Assembly (NCBI RefSeq): GCF_002931555.1
Contig: NZ_PSTZ01000007.1
Location: 992,001-1,056,000, forward strand
DNA: 64,000 nt
Origin: Pseudoclavibacter sp. RFBB5
Lineage (GTDB): Bacteria > Actinomycetota > Actinomycetes > Actinomycetales > Microbacteriaceae
Direction: 5' to 3'
Positions within the stretch are counted from its first letter, which is position 1. Every line of letters begins with the position of its first letter. The notes under the pieces were generated by a model. That model worked only from the letters and a program-made list of their open reading frames with translations, was not told the origin of the DNA and did no database searches. The position numbers were made by a program, and so were the translations under genes. This document shows, one piece after another, positions 45,143-53,396 of this stretch.

Positions 45143-46120
45143 TTACGCGGCGCCGTCGAACATCGACGTGACCGAGCCGTCCGTGAAGACCTCGGTGATC
45201 GCGCGAGCGAGAGTCGGCGCGATCGGCAGGATCGTGAGCTTGTCGAATCGCTTTTCCGGCGGGAGCGGCAGCGTGTCGGTGACGACGACCTCGTCGATAG
45301 CGTCGGAGCTGAGGCGCTCGACGGCCGGGTGCGAGAAGACGGCGTGCGTCGCGGCCACCACGACACCGATCGCGCCGGCGGCCTTGAGAGCCTCCGCGGC
45401 CTTGACGATGGTTCCACCGGTGTCGATGAGGTCGTCGACGAGCAGGCACACGCGGCCCTCGACGTCACCGACGATCTCGTGCACGCTCACCTGGTTCGCG
45501 ACCTTCGGGTCACGGCGCTTGTGGATGATCGCGAGCGGCGCATCCAGCTGGTCGCTCCAGACGTCGGCGACGCGCACGCGGCCCATGTCGGGCGACACGA
45601 CGGTGAGCGTCGCCGGGTCGAGCTTCTGACGGAAGTGCTCGAGCAGAACCGGCATGGCGAACAGGTGGTCGACCGGGCCGTCGAAGAAGCCCTGCACCTG
45701 CGGCGCGTGCAGGTCGACCGACATGATGCGGTCGGCGCCAGCGGCCTTGAAGAGGTCGGCGACGAGGCGGGCCGAGATCGGCTCACGGCCGCGACCCTTC
45801 TTGTCCTGACGCGCATACGGGTAGAAGGGAGCCACGACCGTGATGCGCTTCGCCGACGCACGCTTGAGCGCGTCGAGCATGATGAGCTGCTCCATCAGCC
45901 ACTCGTTGATCGGCGGGCAATGCGACTGGAGCACGAACACGTCGGCCCCTCGCATGCTCTCCCCGTAGCGAGCGTAGATCTCGCCGTTCGCGAAGGTGCG
46001 CGACTCGGTCTCCCCGAGCTCGATGCCGAGTTCTGCCGCGACTGCTTCGGCCAGCTCGGGATGAGCCCTGCCGGAGACGAGAACAAGTCGTTTCTCAGTG
46101 GAGGTAATGATGCCAGACAC
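45143..46120 (-). CDS. prs: Ribose-phosphate pyrophosphokinase
   Basis: Makes PRPP from ribose 5-phosphate and ATP for purine, pyrimidine, His and Trp synthesis. The 325-residue class I enzyme shows RTFANGEIYARY, YPYARQDKKGRGREPISA (flexible loop), SVDLHAPQVQGFFDGPVDHL and the PRPP-binding VDDLIDTGGTI. GTG 46120 starts the homologous sequence. It lies 34 bp after glmU on the same strand, the standard glmU-prs pairing. Confidence 0.96.
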   Translation of the reverse strand: MSGIITSTEKRLVLVSGRAHPELAEAVAAELGIELGETESRTFANGEIYARYGESMRGADVFVLQSHCPPINEWLMEQLIMLDALKRASAKRITVVAPFYPYARQDKKGRGREPISARLVADLFKAAGADRIMSVDLHAPQVQGFFDGPVDHLFAMPVLLEHFRQKLDPATLTVVSPDMGRVRVADVWSDQLDAPLAIIHKRRDPKVANQVSVHEIVGDVEGRVCLLVDDLIDTGGTIVKAAEALKAAGAIGVVVAATHAVFSHPAVERLSSDAIDEVVVTDTLPLPPEKRFDKLTILPIAPTLARAITEVFTDGSVTSMFDGAA

Positions 46121-46154
46121 GCTGTACCGCCCGTTTCCTGTGCTTGCTCTGTTG

Positions 46155-47600
46155 TTACGCGTTCGGTTCTGATTCGCGCGACGAGGCAGCCTCAGCGGCC
46201 TCGGCCGCGGCGGTGCCCGCTCGGTTCTTGAGCACCCACCCCTCGGCGTTGCGCTGAGGTGCGACGTTGATGGCGAGTGCACCCGCTGGGACGTCCTTGC
46301 GGACCACCGTCCCAGCCCCGGTGTAAGCGCCGTCGCCAATCCTAACCGGGGCGACGAAGACGTTGTGCGAGCCGGAGCGCACGTTGTCGCCAACGGTCGT
46401 CCGGTGCTTGTTCACGCCGTCGTAGTTCGCGGTGATCGTGCCCGCTCCGACGTTCGAGTTGACACCCACCTCCGTATCGCCGATGTACGAGAGGTGCGGC
46501 ACCTTCGAGCCGTCGCCGATCTGCGCGTTCTTCGTCTCCACGAACGTGCCGATCTTCCCGCCCGCCCCGAGAATCGTGTTGGGGCGCAGGTAGGCCCACG
46601 GCCCGACGGATGCGCCGGCCCCGATGACGCTCAGCGTCGCGTCGGTGCGCTTCACGACGGCCCCCTCGCCGACCTCGCAGTCGACGAGCGTGGTGTCAGG
46701 CCCGATGATGGCGCCGTCGGCGACCGAGGTCGCCCCGCGCAGCTGCGTGCCAGGCAGCAGCTCCACGTCGCGCCCGAGCGACACGTTGCCCTCGATGACG
46801 GTCGTCGCCGGGTCGTGCACGGTGACGCCCTCGAGCTGCCAGTGCCGGATCTGCCGAGCGTTGTAGTAGCGCTGCGCCTCCGCGAGCTGCACCCGGTCGT
46901 TGATGCCCTGCACGATCTCCGGGTCGGTGACGGCGATCGCCTCAATGCGCCCCGCATCCGCCTTGATGAGCTTCGCCGCGTCGGTGAGGTACTTCTCGCG
47001 CTGCGAGTTCGAGTCGTCGATGCGGCTCAGCACCTGGCGGACCGTGCGAGCGTCGAACGCGTACACGCCCGCGTTGATCTCGGAGATGCGCAGCAGCTCC
47101 TCACTCGCGTCCTTGTGCTCGACGATCTCGTCGAAGTCGCCGCCAGACGAGCGGACGATGCGCCCGAAGCCTGCCGGCTCCTGCACGAACGCGCTCAGGA
47201 GGGTGAGCTGGTTCTTCGCGTGACGGTGCTGCTCGACCATGCGGGCGATCGTGCCCGAGTCGAGAAGAGGCACGTCGCCGGAGAGGACGACGACGACACC
47301 GTCGAAGTCCGCGGGCAGCGACTCAAGACCCACCTCGAGTGCCCGGCCGGTGCCGGGAACGTCGTCCTGGTCCGCGAACTGCGTGTCTGGAGCCAGGTCC
47401 TGGATGGCTGAGACGACGCGGTCACGATCGTGGCGCACCACGGTGACGGTGTGCGCAGGGCCGAGCTCGGCGGCGGTGTGCAGCACGTGCCCGACGAGGG
47501 GAATGCCTCCGAGTCGGTGCAGCACCTTCGGGGTGCTCGAGCGCATCCGTGTTCCCTGGCCAGCCGCCAGGATGACGATTGCGAGTTCTCGATCGGTCAC
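46155..47600 (-). CDS. glmU: Bifunctional UDP-N-acetylglucosamine diphosphorylase/glucosamine-1-phosphate N-acetyltransferase
   Basis: Makes UDP-GlcNAc for peptidoglycan. The 481 residues contain the uridyltransferase half (ILAAGQGTRMRSSTPKVLH) and a left-handed beta-helix acetyltransferase half of hexapeptide repeats (VADGAIIGPDTTLVDCEVGEGAVVKR-type, SYIGDTEVGVNSNVGAGTI, YDGVNKHRT). GTG 47600 has AGGAGG 5 bases upstream. Directly precedes prs and lies 75 bp after tRNA-Gln on the same strand. Confidence 0.96.
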   Translation of the reverse strand: MTDRELAIVILAAGQGTRMRSSTPKVLHRLGGIPLVGHVLHTAAELGPAHTVTVVRHDRDRVVSAIQDLAPDTQFADQDDVPGTGRALEVGLESLPADFDGVVVVLSGDVPLLDSGTIARMVEQHRHAKNQLTLLSAFVQEPAGFGRIVRSSGGDFDEIVEHKDASEELLRISEINAGVYAFDARTVRQVLSRIDDSNSQREKYLTDAAKLIKADAGRIEAIAVTDPEIVQGINDRVQLAEAQRYYNARQIRHWQLEGVTVHDPATTVIEGNVSLGRDVELLPGTQLRGATSVADGAIIGPDTTLVDCEVGEGAVVKRTDATLSVIGAGASVGPWAYLRPNTILGAGGKIGTFVETKNAQIGDGSKVPHLSYIGDTEVGVNSNVGAGTITANYDGVNKHRTTVGDNVRSGSHNVFVAPVRIGDGAYTGAGTVVRKDVPAGALAINVAPQRNAEGWVLKNRAGTAAAEAAEAASSRESEPNA

Positions 47601-47675
47601 AGATCCTCCTCGTTGTGGGCGCCGCGATGCGAACGCCATCACGGTCCACGGTGGCATGCAGCACCCCCGCGCCGC

Positions 47676-47746
47676 TCCTCCCCCAGGATTCGAACCTGGA
47701 CCTAACAGCTCCAAAGGCTGTCGTGCTGCCGTTACACCAAGGAGGA
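47676..47746 (-). tRNA. tRNA-Gln (anticodon TTG)
   Basis: A 71-base cloverleaf on the minus strand: acceptor arms TCCTCCT/GGGAGGA, anticodon stem ACAGC/GCTGT with loop CTTTGGA, so the anticodon is TTG, and T arm CCAGG-TTCGAAT-CCTGG. CCA is not encoded. Confidence 0.95.
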
Positions 47747-47869
47747 ACGTGCCCGCTCACGCGCGCACTCGCCAATTGTGCCAGAACCGGGAGGGCCGCG
47801 CGCTTGCCACGGTGGTGGTGTGGAGGTGAGTGCGCCAGACTGGCGAGTCACAAGACCCAAGGAGGCGTC

Positions 47870-48322
47870 ATGTCCGAAGCCCTCGCCGTCGCGAATCGAT
47901 TCACCGACACGTACTCGGCCGCCGTCACGGGGCGCGACAAGACCGCGATCATGTCGCTCTACGCACCGGACGTCCGGGTCTTCGACCTGTGGAGCACCTG
48001 GTCCCACGAGGGGGCCGGCACCTGGGGGGACTCGATCGGCGAATGGTTCGACTCCATCGAGTCGGGCACGCACTCCGCGACGTTCACCGACCTGCGCGCA
48101 TACGGCGACCACGACGTCATCGTCGTGGAGAGCTACGTGCGCTACTCGTGGCACAGCCCCGAGGGTGAGCTCGAATGGATGGACAACCGACTCACGTGGG
48201 CGCTCGTGCGGCACAAGGGCGAGTGGGCCATTGCGCACGAGCACACGTCGGCGCCCGTCAATGCCGAGACGGGGCTCGTCGTGACGAAGCGTGAAGTGGA
48301 TGCCCACCACCCCAACTCGTAG
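47870..48322 (+). CDS. SnoaL/DUF4440-like NTF2-fold protein
   Basis: 150 residues with the NTF2-like pattern: ALAVANRFTDTYSAAVTGRDKTAIMSLYAPDVRVFDLW near the start and WALVRHKGEWAIAHEHTSAPV near the end. Members are small polyketide cyclases, isomerases or binding proteins; function here is unknown. ATG 47870 has AAGGAGG 5 bases upstream. It stands alone between the tRNA and the MarR gene. Confidence 0.8.
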   Translation: MSEALAVANRFTDTYSAAVTGRDKTAIMSLYAPDVRVFDLWSTWSHEGAGTWGDSIGEWFDSIESGTHSATFTDLRAYGDHDVIVVESYVRYSWHSPEGELEWMDNRLTWALVRHKGEWAIAHEHTSAPVNAETGLVVTKREVDAHHPNS

Positions 48323-48396
48323 GCGGGAGACCCCGCGAGTGCTCGGCGGTGGCCGTGCTCCCCGTCGGCGCGTCGCCCCCGGACCGCGGGACTCGC

Positions 48397-48402
48397 CATA
48401 AT
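48397..48402 (+). promoter_or_regulatory. MarR gene -10 element
   Basis: CATAAT, five of six matches to TATAAT, ends 6 bases before ATG 48409. The transcript is probably leaderless. Confidence 0.5.
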
Positions 48403-48408
48403 GGGGGT

Positions 48409-48999
48409 ATGGATGCCCCCGGACGTGCAGCTCAGCAGCGCGACTTCTCGCGCGACGCCGGTGAGCTGAACGCGGGCGGCCGCCCCGTGTATGCCGCACA
48501 TCCGGTCGACACCGTCGACACGATCGTGCGCGACTGGTCGCGGGAGCGCCCGGATCTCGACGTCGACCCGCTGCGCATCTTCTCTCGCGTGAAGCGCATC
48601 GCGAAGCAGCTCGACGCCCTCCGCAAGGCGGCCTTCGCCGAGACGGGCCTCGAGCTCTGGGAGTTCGATGTCCTCTCGGCCCTGCGCCGCGCCGGATCCC
48701 CGCACCGCCTCAGCCCCAAGCACCTGCTCGCCTCGAACCTCGTCTCGAGCGGCACCATGACGAACCGCATCGACCGGCTCGTGGGCCGCGGCCTCGTCAC
48801 CCGCGAGGTCGACCCCAATGATGGGCGCGGCATCCTCGTGACCATGACCGTCGACGGGCGCGACCTCGTCGACGAGGCCCTCACCCGCCTCGTCGCTGCT
48901 GAGCGCGAGCTGCTCGCCGAGCTCGACCTGGAGACGCGCGACGACCTGGCCACTGCCCTGCGCACACTCTCGCTGCGCATGGACGACCCGGCGCACTGA
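48409..48999 (+). CDS. MarR-family transcriptional regulator
   Basis: 196 residues: a disordered 45-residue N-terminus, then a winged helix (VKRIAKQLDALRKAAFAETGLELWEFDVLSAL, LVSSGTMTNRIDRLVGRGLVTREVDPNDGRG) and a dimerisation helix. The SSGTMTNRIDRL recognition helix and the DPNDGR wing are diagnostic. Target and ligand unknown; the ABC-F gene immediately downstream on the same strand is a candidate. Confidence 0.9.
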   Translation: MDAPGRAAQQRDFSRDAGELNAGGRPVYAAHPVDTVDTIVRDWSRERPDLDVDPLRIFSRVKRIAKQLDALRKAAFAETGLELWEFDVLSALRRAGSPHRLSPKHLLASNLVSSGTMTNRIDRLVGRGLVTREVDPNDGRGILVTMTVDGRDLVDEALTRLVAAERELLAELDLETRDDLATALRTLSLRMDDPAH

Positions 49000-49005
49000 G
49001 CTCCG

Positions 49006-49017
49006 CCCCCCCCCCCC
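49006..49017 (+). repeat. 12-base C homopolymer
   Basis: Twelve consecutive C in the 61-bp gap between marR and the ABC-F gene, ending about 31 bases upstream of the ABC-F -10. Such tracts are prone to slippage and to sequencing error. Confidence 0.7.
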
Positions 49018-49048
49018 TTTCTCGGCGGGCGCCGGGCCACCCCGGCCT

Positions 49049-49054
49049 TAAGCT
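49049..49054 (+). promoter_or_regulatory. ABC-F gene -10 element
   Basis: TAAGCT ends 6 bases before ATG 49061, leaderless spacing. No ribosome site is present. Confidence 0.4.
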
Positions 49055-49060
49055 GGTCTG

Positions 49061-50887
49061 ATGGCCCATCTCCTCGGCGCGGAAGCGCTCCACCTCGAGT
49101 TCCCGACCCGAGTCGTCTTCGACAGCGTCTCCGTCGGCATCCAAGAGGGCGACCGCATCGGCATCGTCGGGCGCAACGGCGACGGCAAGTCGACCCTCCT
49201 CAAGCTGCTCGCCGACCGCATCCAGCCAGACGGCGGCAAGGTCACGCGGCGGCGCGGCGTGCGCGTCGGGATGCTCGACCAGGCAGACACCCTCGACCCC
49301 GAGCTCACCGTCAAGCAGGCCATCGTCGGCGACATGGACGACCACGACTGGGCCTCCGACGCGAAGATCCGCGACGTCGTCAACGGCCTCGCCGGCGACC
49401 TCGAGTGGACCGACAAGATCGGCGACCTCTCCGGCGGACAGCAGCGGCGCGTCGCCCTCGCCGCCCTGCTCATCGGCGACGACGACATCATCATGCTCGA
49501 CGAGCCCACCAACCACCTCGACGTGGAGGGCATCGCGTGGCTCGCGGGGCACCTCAACTCCCGCTGGTCGAAGAACCAGGGCGGGCTCGTGGTCGTCACC
49601 CACGACCGGTGGTTCCTGGATGCGGTGTGCCAGACCACGTGGGAGGTGCACGACCGCGTGCTCGACCCGTTCGAGGGCGGCTACGCGGCGTACATCCTGC
49701 AACGCGTCGAACGCGACCGCCAGTCCGCCGCCATCGAGTCGAAGCGCCAGAACCTCATGCGCAAGGAGCTCGCCTGGCTGCGCCGCGGCGCCCCCGCCCG
49801 CACGGCGAAGCCGAAGTTCCGCATCGAGGCGGCCACGCAGCTCATCGAGGACGAGCCGCCCGTCCGCAACCCCGTCGAGCTGTCCCAGCTCGCGACCGCC
49901 CGCCTCGGCAAGGACGTCGTCGACCTCCTCGACGTGGGCGTGACCTTCGGCGACAAGGAAGTGCTGCGCGACATCGAGTGGCGCATCGCGCCCGGCGAGC
50001 GCACCGGCATCCTCGGCGTCAACGGCGCCGGCAAGTCGACCCTGCTCAACCTCGTCGCCGGCAGCCTCGAGCCCACGAGCGGCAAGGTCAAGCGCGGCAA
50101 GACCGTCAAGATCGCGACCCTCTCGCAGCGCCTCGCCGAGCTCGACGAGCACCAGAACGACCGCGTCCGCGAGGTCGTCGCCCGCCAGAAGTCGAGCTAC
50201 GTGTCCGGCGGCAAGGAGATGACGCCGTCGCAGCTGCTCGAGCGCCTCGGCTTCACGACCACCCAGCTGCAGACCCCCGTCAAGGACCTCTCGGGTGGCC
50301 AGCGCCGCCGCCTGCAGCTGCTCCTCATCCTGCTCGACGAGCCGAACGTGCTCATCCTCGACGAGCCCACCAACGACCTCGACACCGACATGCTCGCCGC
50401 CATGGAGGACCTCCTCGACACGTGGCCTGGCACCCTCCTCGTCGTCTCGCACGACCGGTACCTGCTCGAGCGCGTCACCGACCAGCAGTACGCGGTGTGG
50501 GATGGCGGCCTCCGCCACCTCCCCGGCGGCGTCGACCAGTACCTCGAGCTGCGCTCGAACAGCCTCAAGGGCTCAGCCCCCGCCACGCTCTCCAGCACGA
50601 CGGATGCGGCGGCCAGCGGTTCGTCGTCCTCCTCCGCATCTGCCTCGACCGGCCTCTCTCTGGGAGGCGCCGACCGCCGCTCGGCAGAGAAGGAGGTGCA
50701 GGGCATCACGAGGAAGATCCAGAAGATCGAGCAGTCGATGAAAAAGGTCGACGCGGAGCTCGCCGCCCACGACCAGGGCGACTACGAAGGGCTCGGCGTC
50801 ATCACCGCGAAGCGCCAGGCGCTCGCGGCCGAGGTCGACGCCCTCGAAGAGCGCTGGCTCGAGCTCTCCGAGGTGCTCGAAGCGTAG
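49061..50887 (+). CDS. ABC-F family ATPase, Uup-like
   Basis: 608 residues with two ABC domains and no membrane helices: Walker A GRNGDGKST near residue 38 and GVNGAGKST near 321, signatures LSGGQQRR and LSGGQRRR, Walker B followed by DEPTNHLD and DEPTNDLD, the ABC-F mark. A Ser/Ala-rich linker and a C-terminal coiled coil (residues 545-605) resemble Uup. Such proteins act on ribosomes or give antibiotic protection. The marR gene just upstream could regulate it. Confidence 0.93.
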   Translation: MAHLLGAEALHLEFPTRVVFDSVSVGIQEGDRIGIVGRNGDGKSTLLKLLADRIQPDGGKVTRRRGVRVGMLDQADTLDPELTVKQAIVGDMDDHDWASDAKIRDVVNGLAGDLEWTDKIGDLSGGQQRRVALAALLIGDDDIIMLDEPTNHLDVEGIAWLAGHLNSRWSKNQGGLVVVTHDRWFLDAVCQTTWEVHDRVLDPFEGGYAAYILQRVERDRQSAAIESKRQNLMRKELAWLRRGAPARTAKPKFRIEAATQLIEDEPPVRNPVELSQLATARLGKDVVDLLDVGVTFGDKEVLRDIEWRIAPGERTGILGVNGAGKSTLLNLVAGSLEPTSGKVKRGKTVKIATLSQRLAELDEHQNDRVREVVARQKSSYVSGGKEMTPSQLLERLGFTTTQLQTPVKDLSGGQRRRLQLLLILLDEPNVLILDEPTNDLDTDMLAAMEDLLDTWPGTLLVVSHDRYLLERVTDQQYAVWDGGLRHLPGGVDQYLELRSNSLKGSAPATLSSTTDAAASGSSSSSASASTGLSLGGADRRSAEKEVQGITRKIQKIEQSMKKVDAELAAHDQGDYEGLGVITAKRQALAAEVDALEERWLELSEVLEA

Positions 50888-50913
50888 CCTGAGCTCGCCC
50901 CTCCAAGACACCT

Positions 50914-50974
50914 CGCGAGTTGCCGCAAAGGGTCGCCATTCGCGACGAACGGCGACCCTTTGCGGCAGCTCGCG
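50914..50974. repeat. 61-bp palindromic repeat, copy B
   Basis: CGCGAGTTGCCGCAAAGGGTCGCC-type arm and its near-exact inverse around a 13-base loop. Same length, ends and GCGACCCTTTG core as the element at 13721-13781. It lies between the convergent ABC-F and tipA-like genes and could terminate both. Confidence 0.75.
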
Positions 50975-50989
50975 GGGCCGGCACTCGCC

Positions 50990-51742
50990 CTACGCGAGGT
51001 TGCGCTCGGCGTAGACGCGCATCGCGTCGCGCACGAACTCGGCGCCCGTGGCGTGCACGCGCGTGTAGTTCTTGCCGAACCGCTCGTCGGCGATGTACAT
51101 CTCGCCGAGGCCCGCGAACGCCTCCGCGCTGGGGATCTCTCCGTTCCAGCCGGCCTTGACCCACTCGAACTGCCGGCGCGCCGCGGCCTGCGCCTCGTCG
51201 CTGTCGGGGCCGTGACCTGCAGTCTGGGCCGCGCTGAACGCATCCTGGATCCGCGTCTGCTCCTCCAGGAACCCCTGCTTGCCCTCCTCGCCGAGACCAC
51301 GCCACCAGGTGTCGCCGTCGGCGTACGCCTTGGCGCCCCAGCGCTCCTCAACCTCGTCCTCGTACTGCGTGTGGTCGAACCCGTCGAACATCTGCTCAGG
51401 CATGAGCGTCTCCTTCCCTTGGAGCGCGGCGAGAGTCGCGCGCACCGATCCGATCTGCGTCGTGAGGCGGCTTCGTTCGTCGTTCAGCCAGCCGAGGTGC
51501 GTCTCGAGGGCAGCGACGTCGTCGCTCCGCCCGGCAAGCGCATCGCCGATGGCGACGAGGCCGACGCCCAGCTCGCGAAGCAACAGGATGCGCTGCAGTC
51601 GCACGAGCGCGCCCTCGTCGTAGTAGCGATAGCCGTTTCTGCCCGTGCTGCTCGGCCGCAGCAAGCCGATGCTCTCGTAGTGCCGCAAAGTGCGCGAGGT
51701 CACCCCCGACTGCTTCGCCACCTCGCCGATCGACCACTCCAT
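50990..51742 (-). CDS. MerR-family regulator, TipA-like
   Basis: 250 residues: MerR winged helix at 1-70 (WSIGEVAKQSGVTSRTLRHYESIGLL, GYRYYD), a coiled-coil dimer helix, and a TipAS antibiotic-recognition domain (residues 110-250, EDEVEERWGAKAYADGDTWWRGL). TipA-type proteins bind thiopeptides or other small molecules and activate their own promoter; the promoter here has the required 19-bp spacer. ATG 51742 has AGAGGA 7 bases before; a longer frame upstream would run through the promoter. Confidence 0.92.
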   Translation of the reverse strand: MEWSIGEVAKQSGVTSRTLRHYESIGLLRPSSTGRNGYRYYDEGALVRLQRILLLRELGVGLVAIGDALAGRSDDVAALETHLGWLNDERSRLTTQIGSVRATLAALQGKETLMPEQMFDGFDHTQYEDEVEERWGAKAYADGDTWWRGLGEEGKQGFLEEQTRIQDAFSAAQTAGHGPDSDEAQAAARRQFEWVKAGWNGEIPSAEAFAGLGEMYIADERFGKNYTRVHATGAEFVRDAMRVYAERNLA

Positions 51743-51812
51743 GACCGCATCCTCTCCCAGATCGTACGAGCGGCTCCCCCGATCTTCGGGAGAAGCGAAC
51801 CGCTCGAGAACG

Positions 51813-51843
51813 ACTGTAGAAGTTGACGCAACGTCAAGGTCAA
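51813..51843 (-). promoter_or_regulatory. MerR-type promoter and operator
   Basis: On the minus strand TTGACC (51838-51843), a 19-base spacer, then TACAGT (51813-51818). The spacer holds the dyad TTGAC-N5-GTCAA (51823-51837). Overlong 19-bp spacers with a central dyad are the hallmark of promoters activated by MerR proteins. Confidence 0.75.
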
Positions 51844-51846
51844 GCG

Positions 51847-53196
51847 TCACGCTGAGAGGAAGTTCCTGACGACGTGGTCGAGGCCGCGCACCGTGAGGTC
51901 GATCGACTCGAGGTCGAGACGCTCGTTGGCGGAGTGGAAGCGGTTGCGCGCGACGGAGAAGGTCAGCTCAGGGCTGAGGATGCCGAAGCCGAACGCGTTG
52001 GCGCCGTGCAGCCGGTAGAAGCGCGCGTCGGAGCCGCCGACGCCGAGGATCGGCGCGGGCTTCGCTCCGGGCACGAACTCGGCGAGGGTCTGCTCGATCT
52101 GCGTGTAGAGGCGGGTGGTCGTCGCCGATTCGTTGGCCGGCGAGAACCAGTCGCCCTCGACGCTCACGAGGCCGGGGAACTCGGCTGCGATCGCCGCGAG
52201 GTGCGCCGCGACGTCCTCCTCCGTGACACCGGGCAGCACGCGGATGTCGAGCGAGATCGACCCGCTGTCGGGAATCACGTTGACCTTCGAGCCAGCTTCG
52301 ACGATCGTCACGGCGACGGTCGTGTGGGTCCAGGCGTGCACGAACGGGACGAGCTCACCGAGCTCGGGATGCGCGCTCAACTCGTTGATGGCGTCGTCGA
52401 TCGTGGCCGGGTCGGCGAGACGAGCGCTGAGTCCGGCGGGCAGTTCCAGCGCCGCGAGCGTCTCAAGCCACTGCTCGCTGATGCGCGGTGCCGGGGCCAC
52501 GTCCTGCAGGCGATCAACGACCTTGGCGAGCGTCACGGCCGCGTTCGAGCGCCCCCAGGGAGCAGACGCGTGCGCCGCGTCGCCGCGCACGACGATGCGC
52601 CGCGGAGCAGCACCCTTCTCGCCGACGCCCACCGTGATGGCGGTGCTGCCGACTCCGCCGAGTCGCGCGCCGCCCCACTCGGTGAGCACGTTGTCTGCGG
52701 CGATCGTCGCCCAGTCGTTCTCGGAGAACCAGCCGACGCCGGCTCGGCTCCCCTGCTCCTCGTCGGCGACGGCCGCGAAGACGAGATCACCGGTTGGCGC
52801 GAATCCGCTCGTCGCGAACCGCTTGAAGATGACCGCGTACGAGGCGGTGAGGAAGAGCATGTCGACGGCGCCTCGACCCCACACCTCGCCGTCGATGAGC
52901 TCGCCCGAGTGTGGCGGATGCACCCAGTCGGCGGCCTTCACGGGCACGACGTCGGTGTGCCCGACGAGCGCCAGCGATTCCGCCGCGGGGTCCGTGCCCG
53001 CGAGACGAGCGACCACCGAGACGCGTCCCGGGAACGGCTCGACGCGCGTCAGCTCGACGCCGCTGCCGGCGAAGAACGCCTCGAGCACCGCGGCGGCGCG
53101 CCATTCGTTGCCGGAGGCGAGCGCGCCGTCGTTGACGGTCTCGGCGCGGATGAGCTGCTGCAGGAGGGCCACGGTCTCGTCGCGAAGCGAAGTCAT
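51847..53196 (-). CDS. M20-family metallopeptidase
   Basis: A 449-residue di-zinc peptidase/deacylase of the ArgE/DapE/CPG2 clan. Ligands and catalytic residues: H80 and D82 in GHTDVVP, D112 in GRGAVDM, E146/E147 in ADEEQGS, and a late H in RFHSANERL. The lid domain sits at about 195-320. Substrate unknown; an N-acyl amino acid or dipeptide is likely. The 200 bp between it and the flavin monooxygenase hold no clear gene. Confidence 0.92.
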   Translation of the reverse strand: MTSLRDETVALLQQLIRAETVNDGALASGNEWRAAAVLEAFFAGSGVELTRVEPFPGRVSVVARLAGTDPAAESLALVGHTDVVPVKAADWVHPPHSGELIDGEVWGRGAVDMLFLTASYAVIFKRFATSGFAPTGDLVFAAVADEEQGSRAGVGWFSENDWATIAADNVLTEWGGARLGGVGSTAITVGVGEKGAAPRRIVVRGDAAHASAPWGRSNAAVTLAKVVDRLQDVAPAPRISEQWLETLAALELPAGLSARLADPATIDDAINELSAHPELGELVPFVHAWTHTTVAVTIVEAGSKVNVIPDSGSISLDIRVLPGVTEEDVAAHLAAIAAEFPGLVSVEGDWFSPANESATTTRLYTQIEQTLAEFVPGAKPAPILGVGGSDARFYRLHGANAFGFGILSPELTFSVARNRFHSANERLDLESIDLTVRGLDHVVRNFLSA

Positions 53197-53396
53197 GCCC
53201 TCATCCTGGGCGAAAGGCGGCGGGTCCGCGTGCTCGGGCGTTGCACGGGGTCACGTGGCCTGCCGGGGACGCGCGAACGTGCAGGGCCGGGGTCCCAGAA
53301 GCCACCAGTCGACACCACCGGTGCACGTCCACGAACGCCCTTCGCAGAGGAATCGGCCGGCTTCCGGCGCTGCGGCCGGCGTGATGACAGCGACGC

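Noticed and set aside
53251-53396. Cys/Trp-containing tail of a minus-strand frame, considered as a leader peptide before the M20 gene
   Set aside because: No start codon with a ribosome site after the monooxygenase stop, and no conserved pattern that I recognise.
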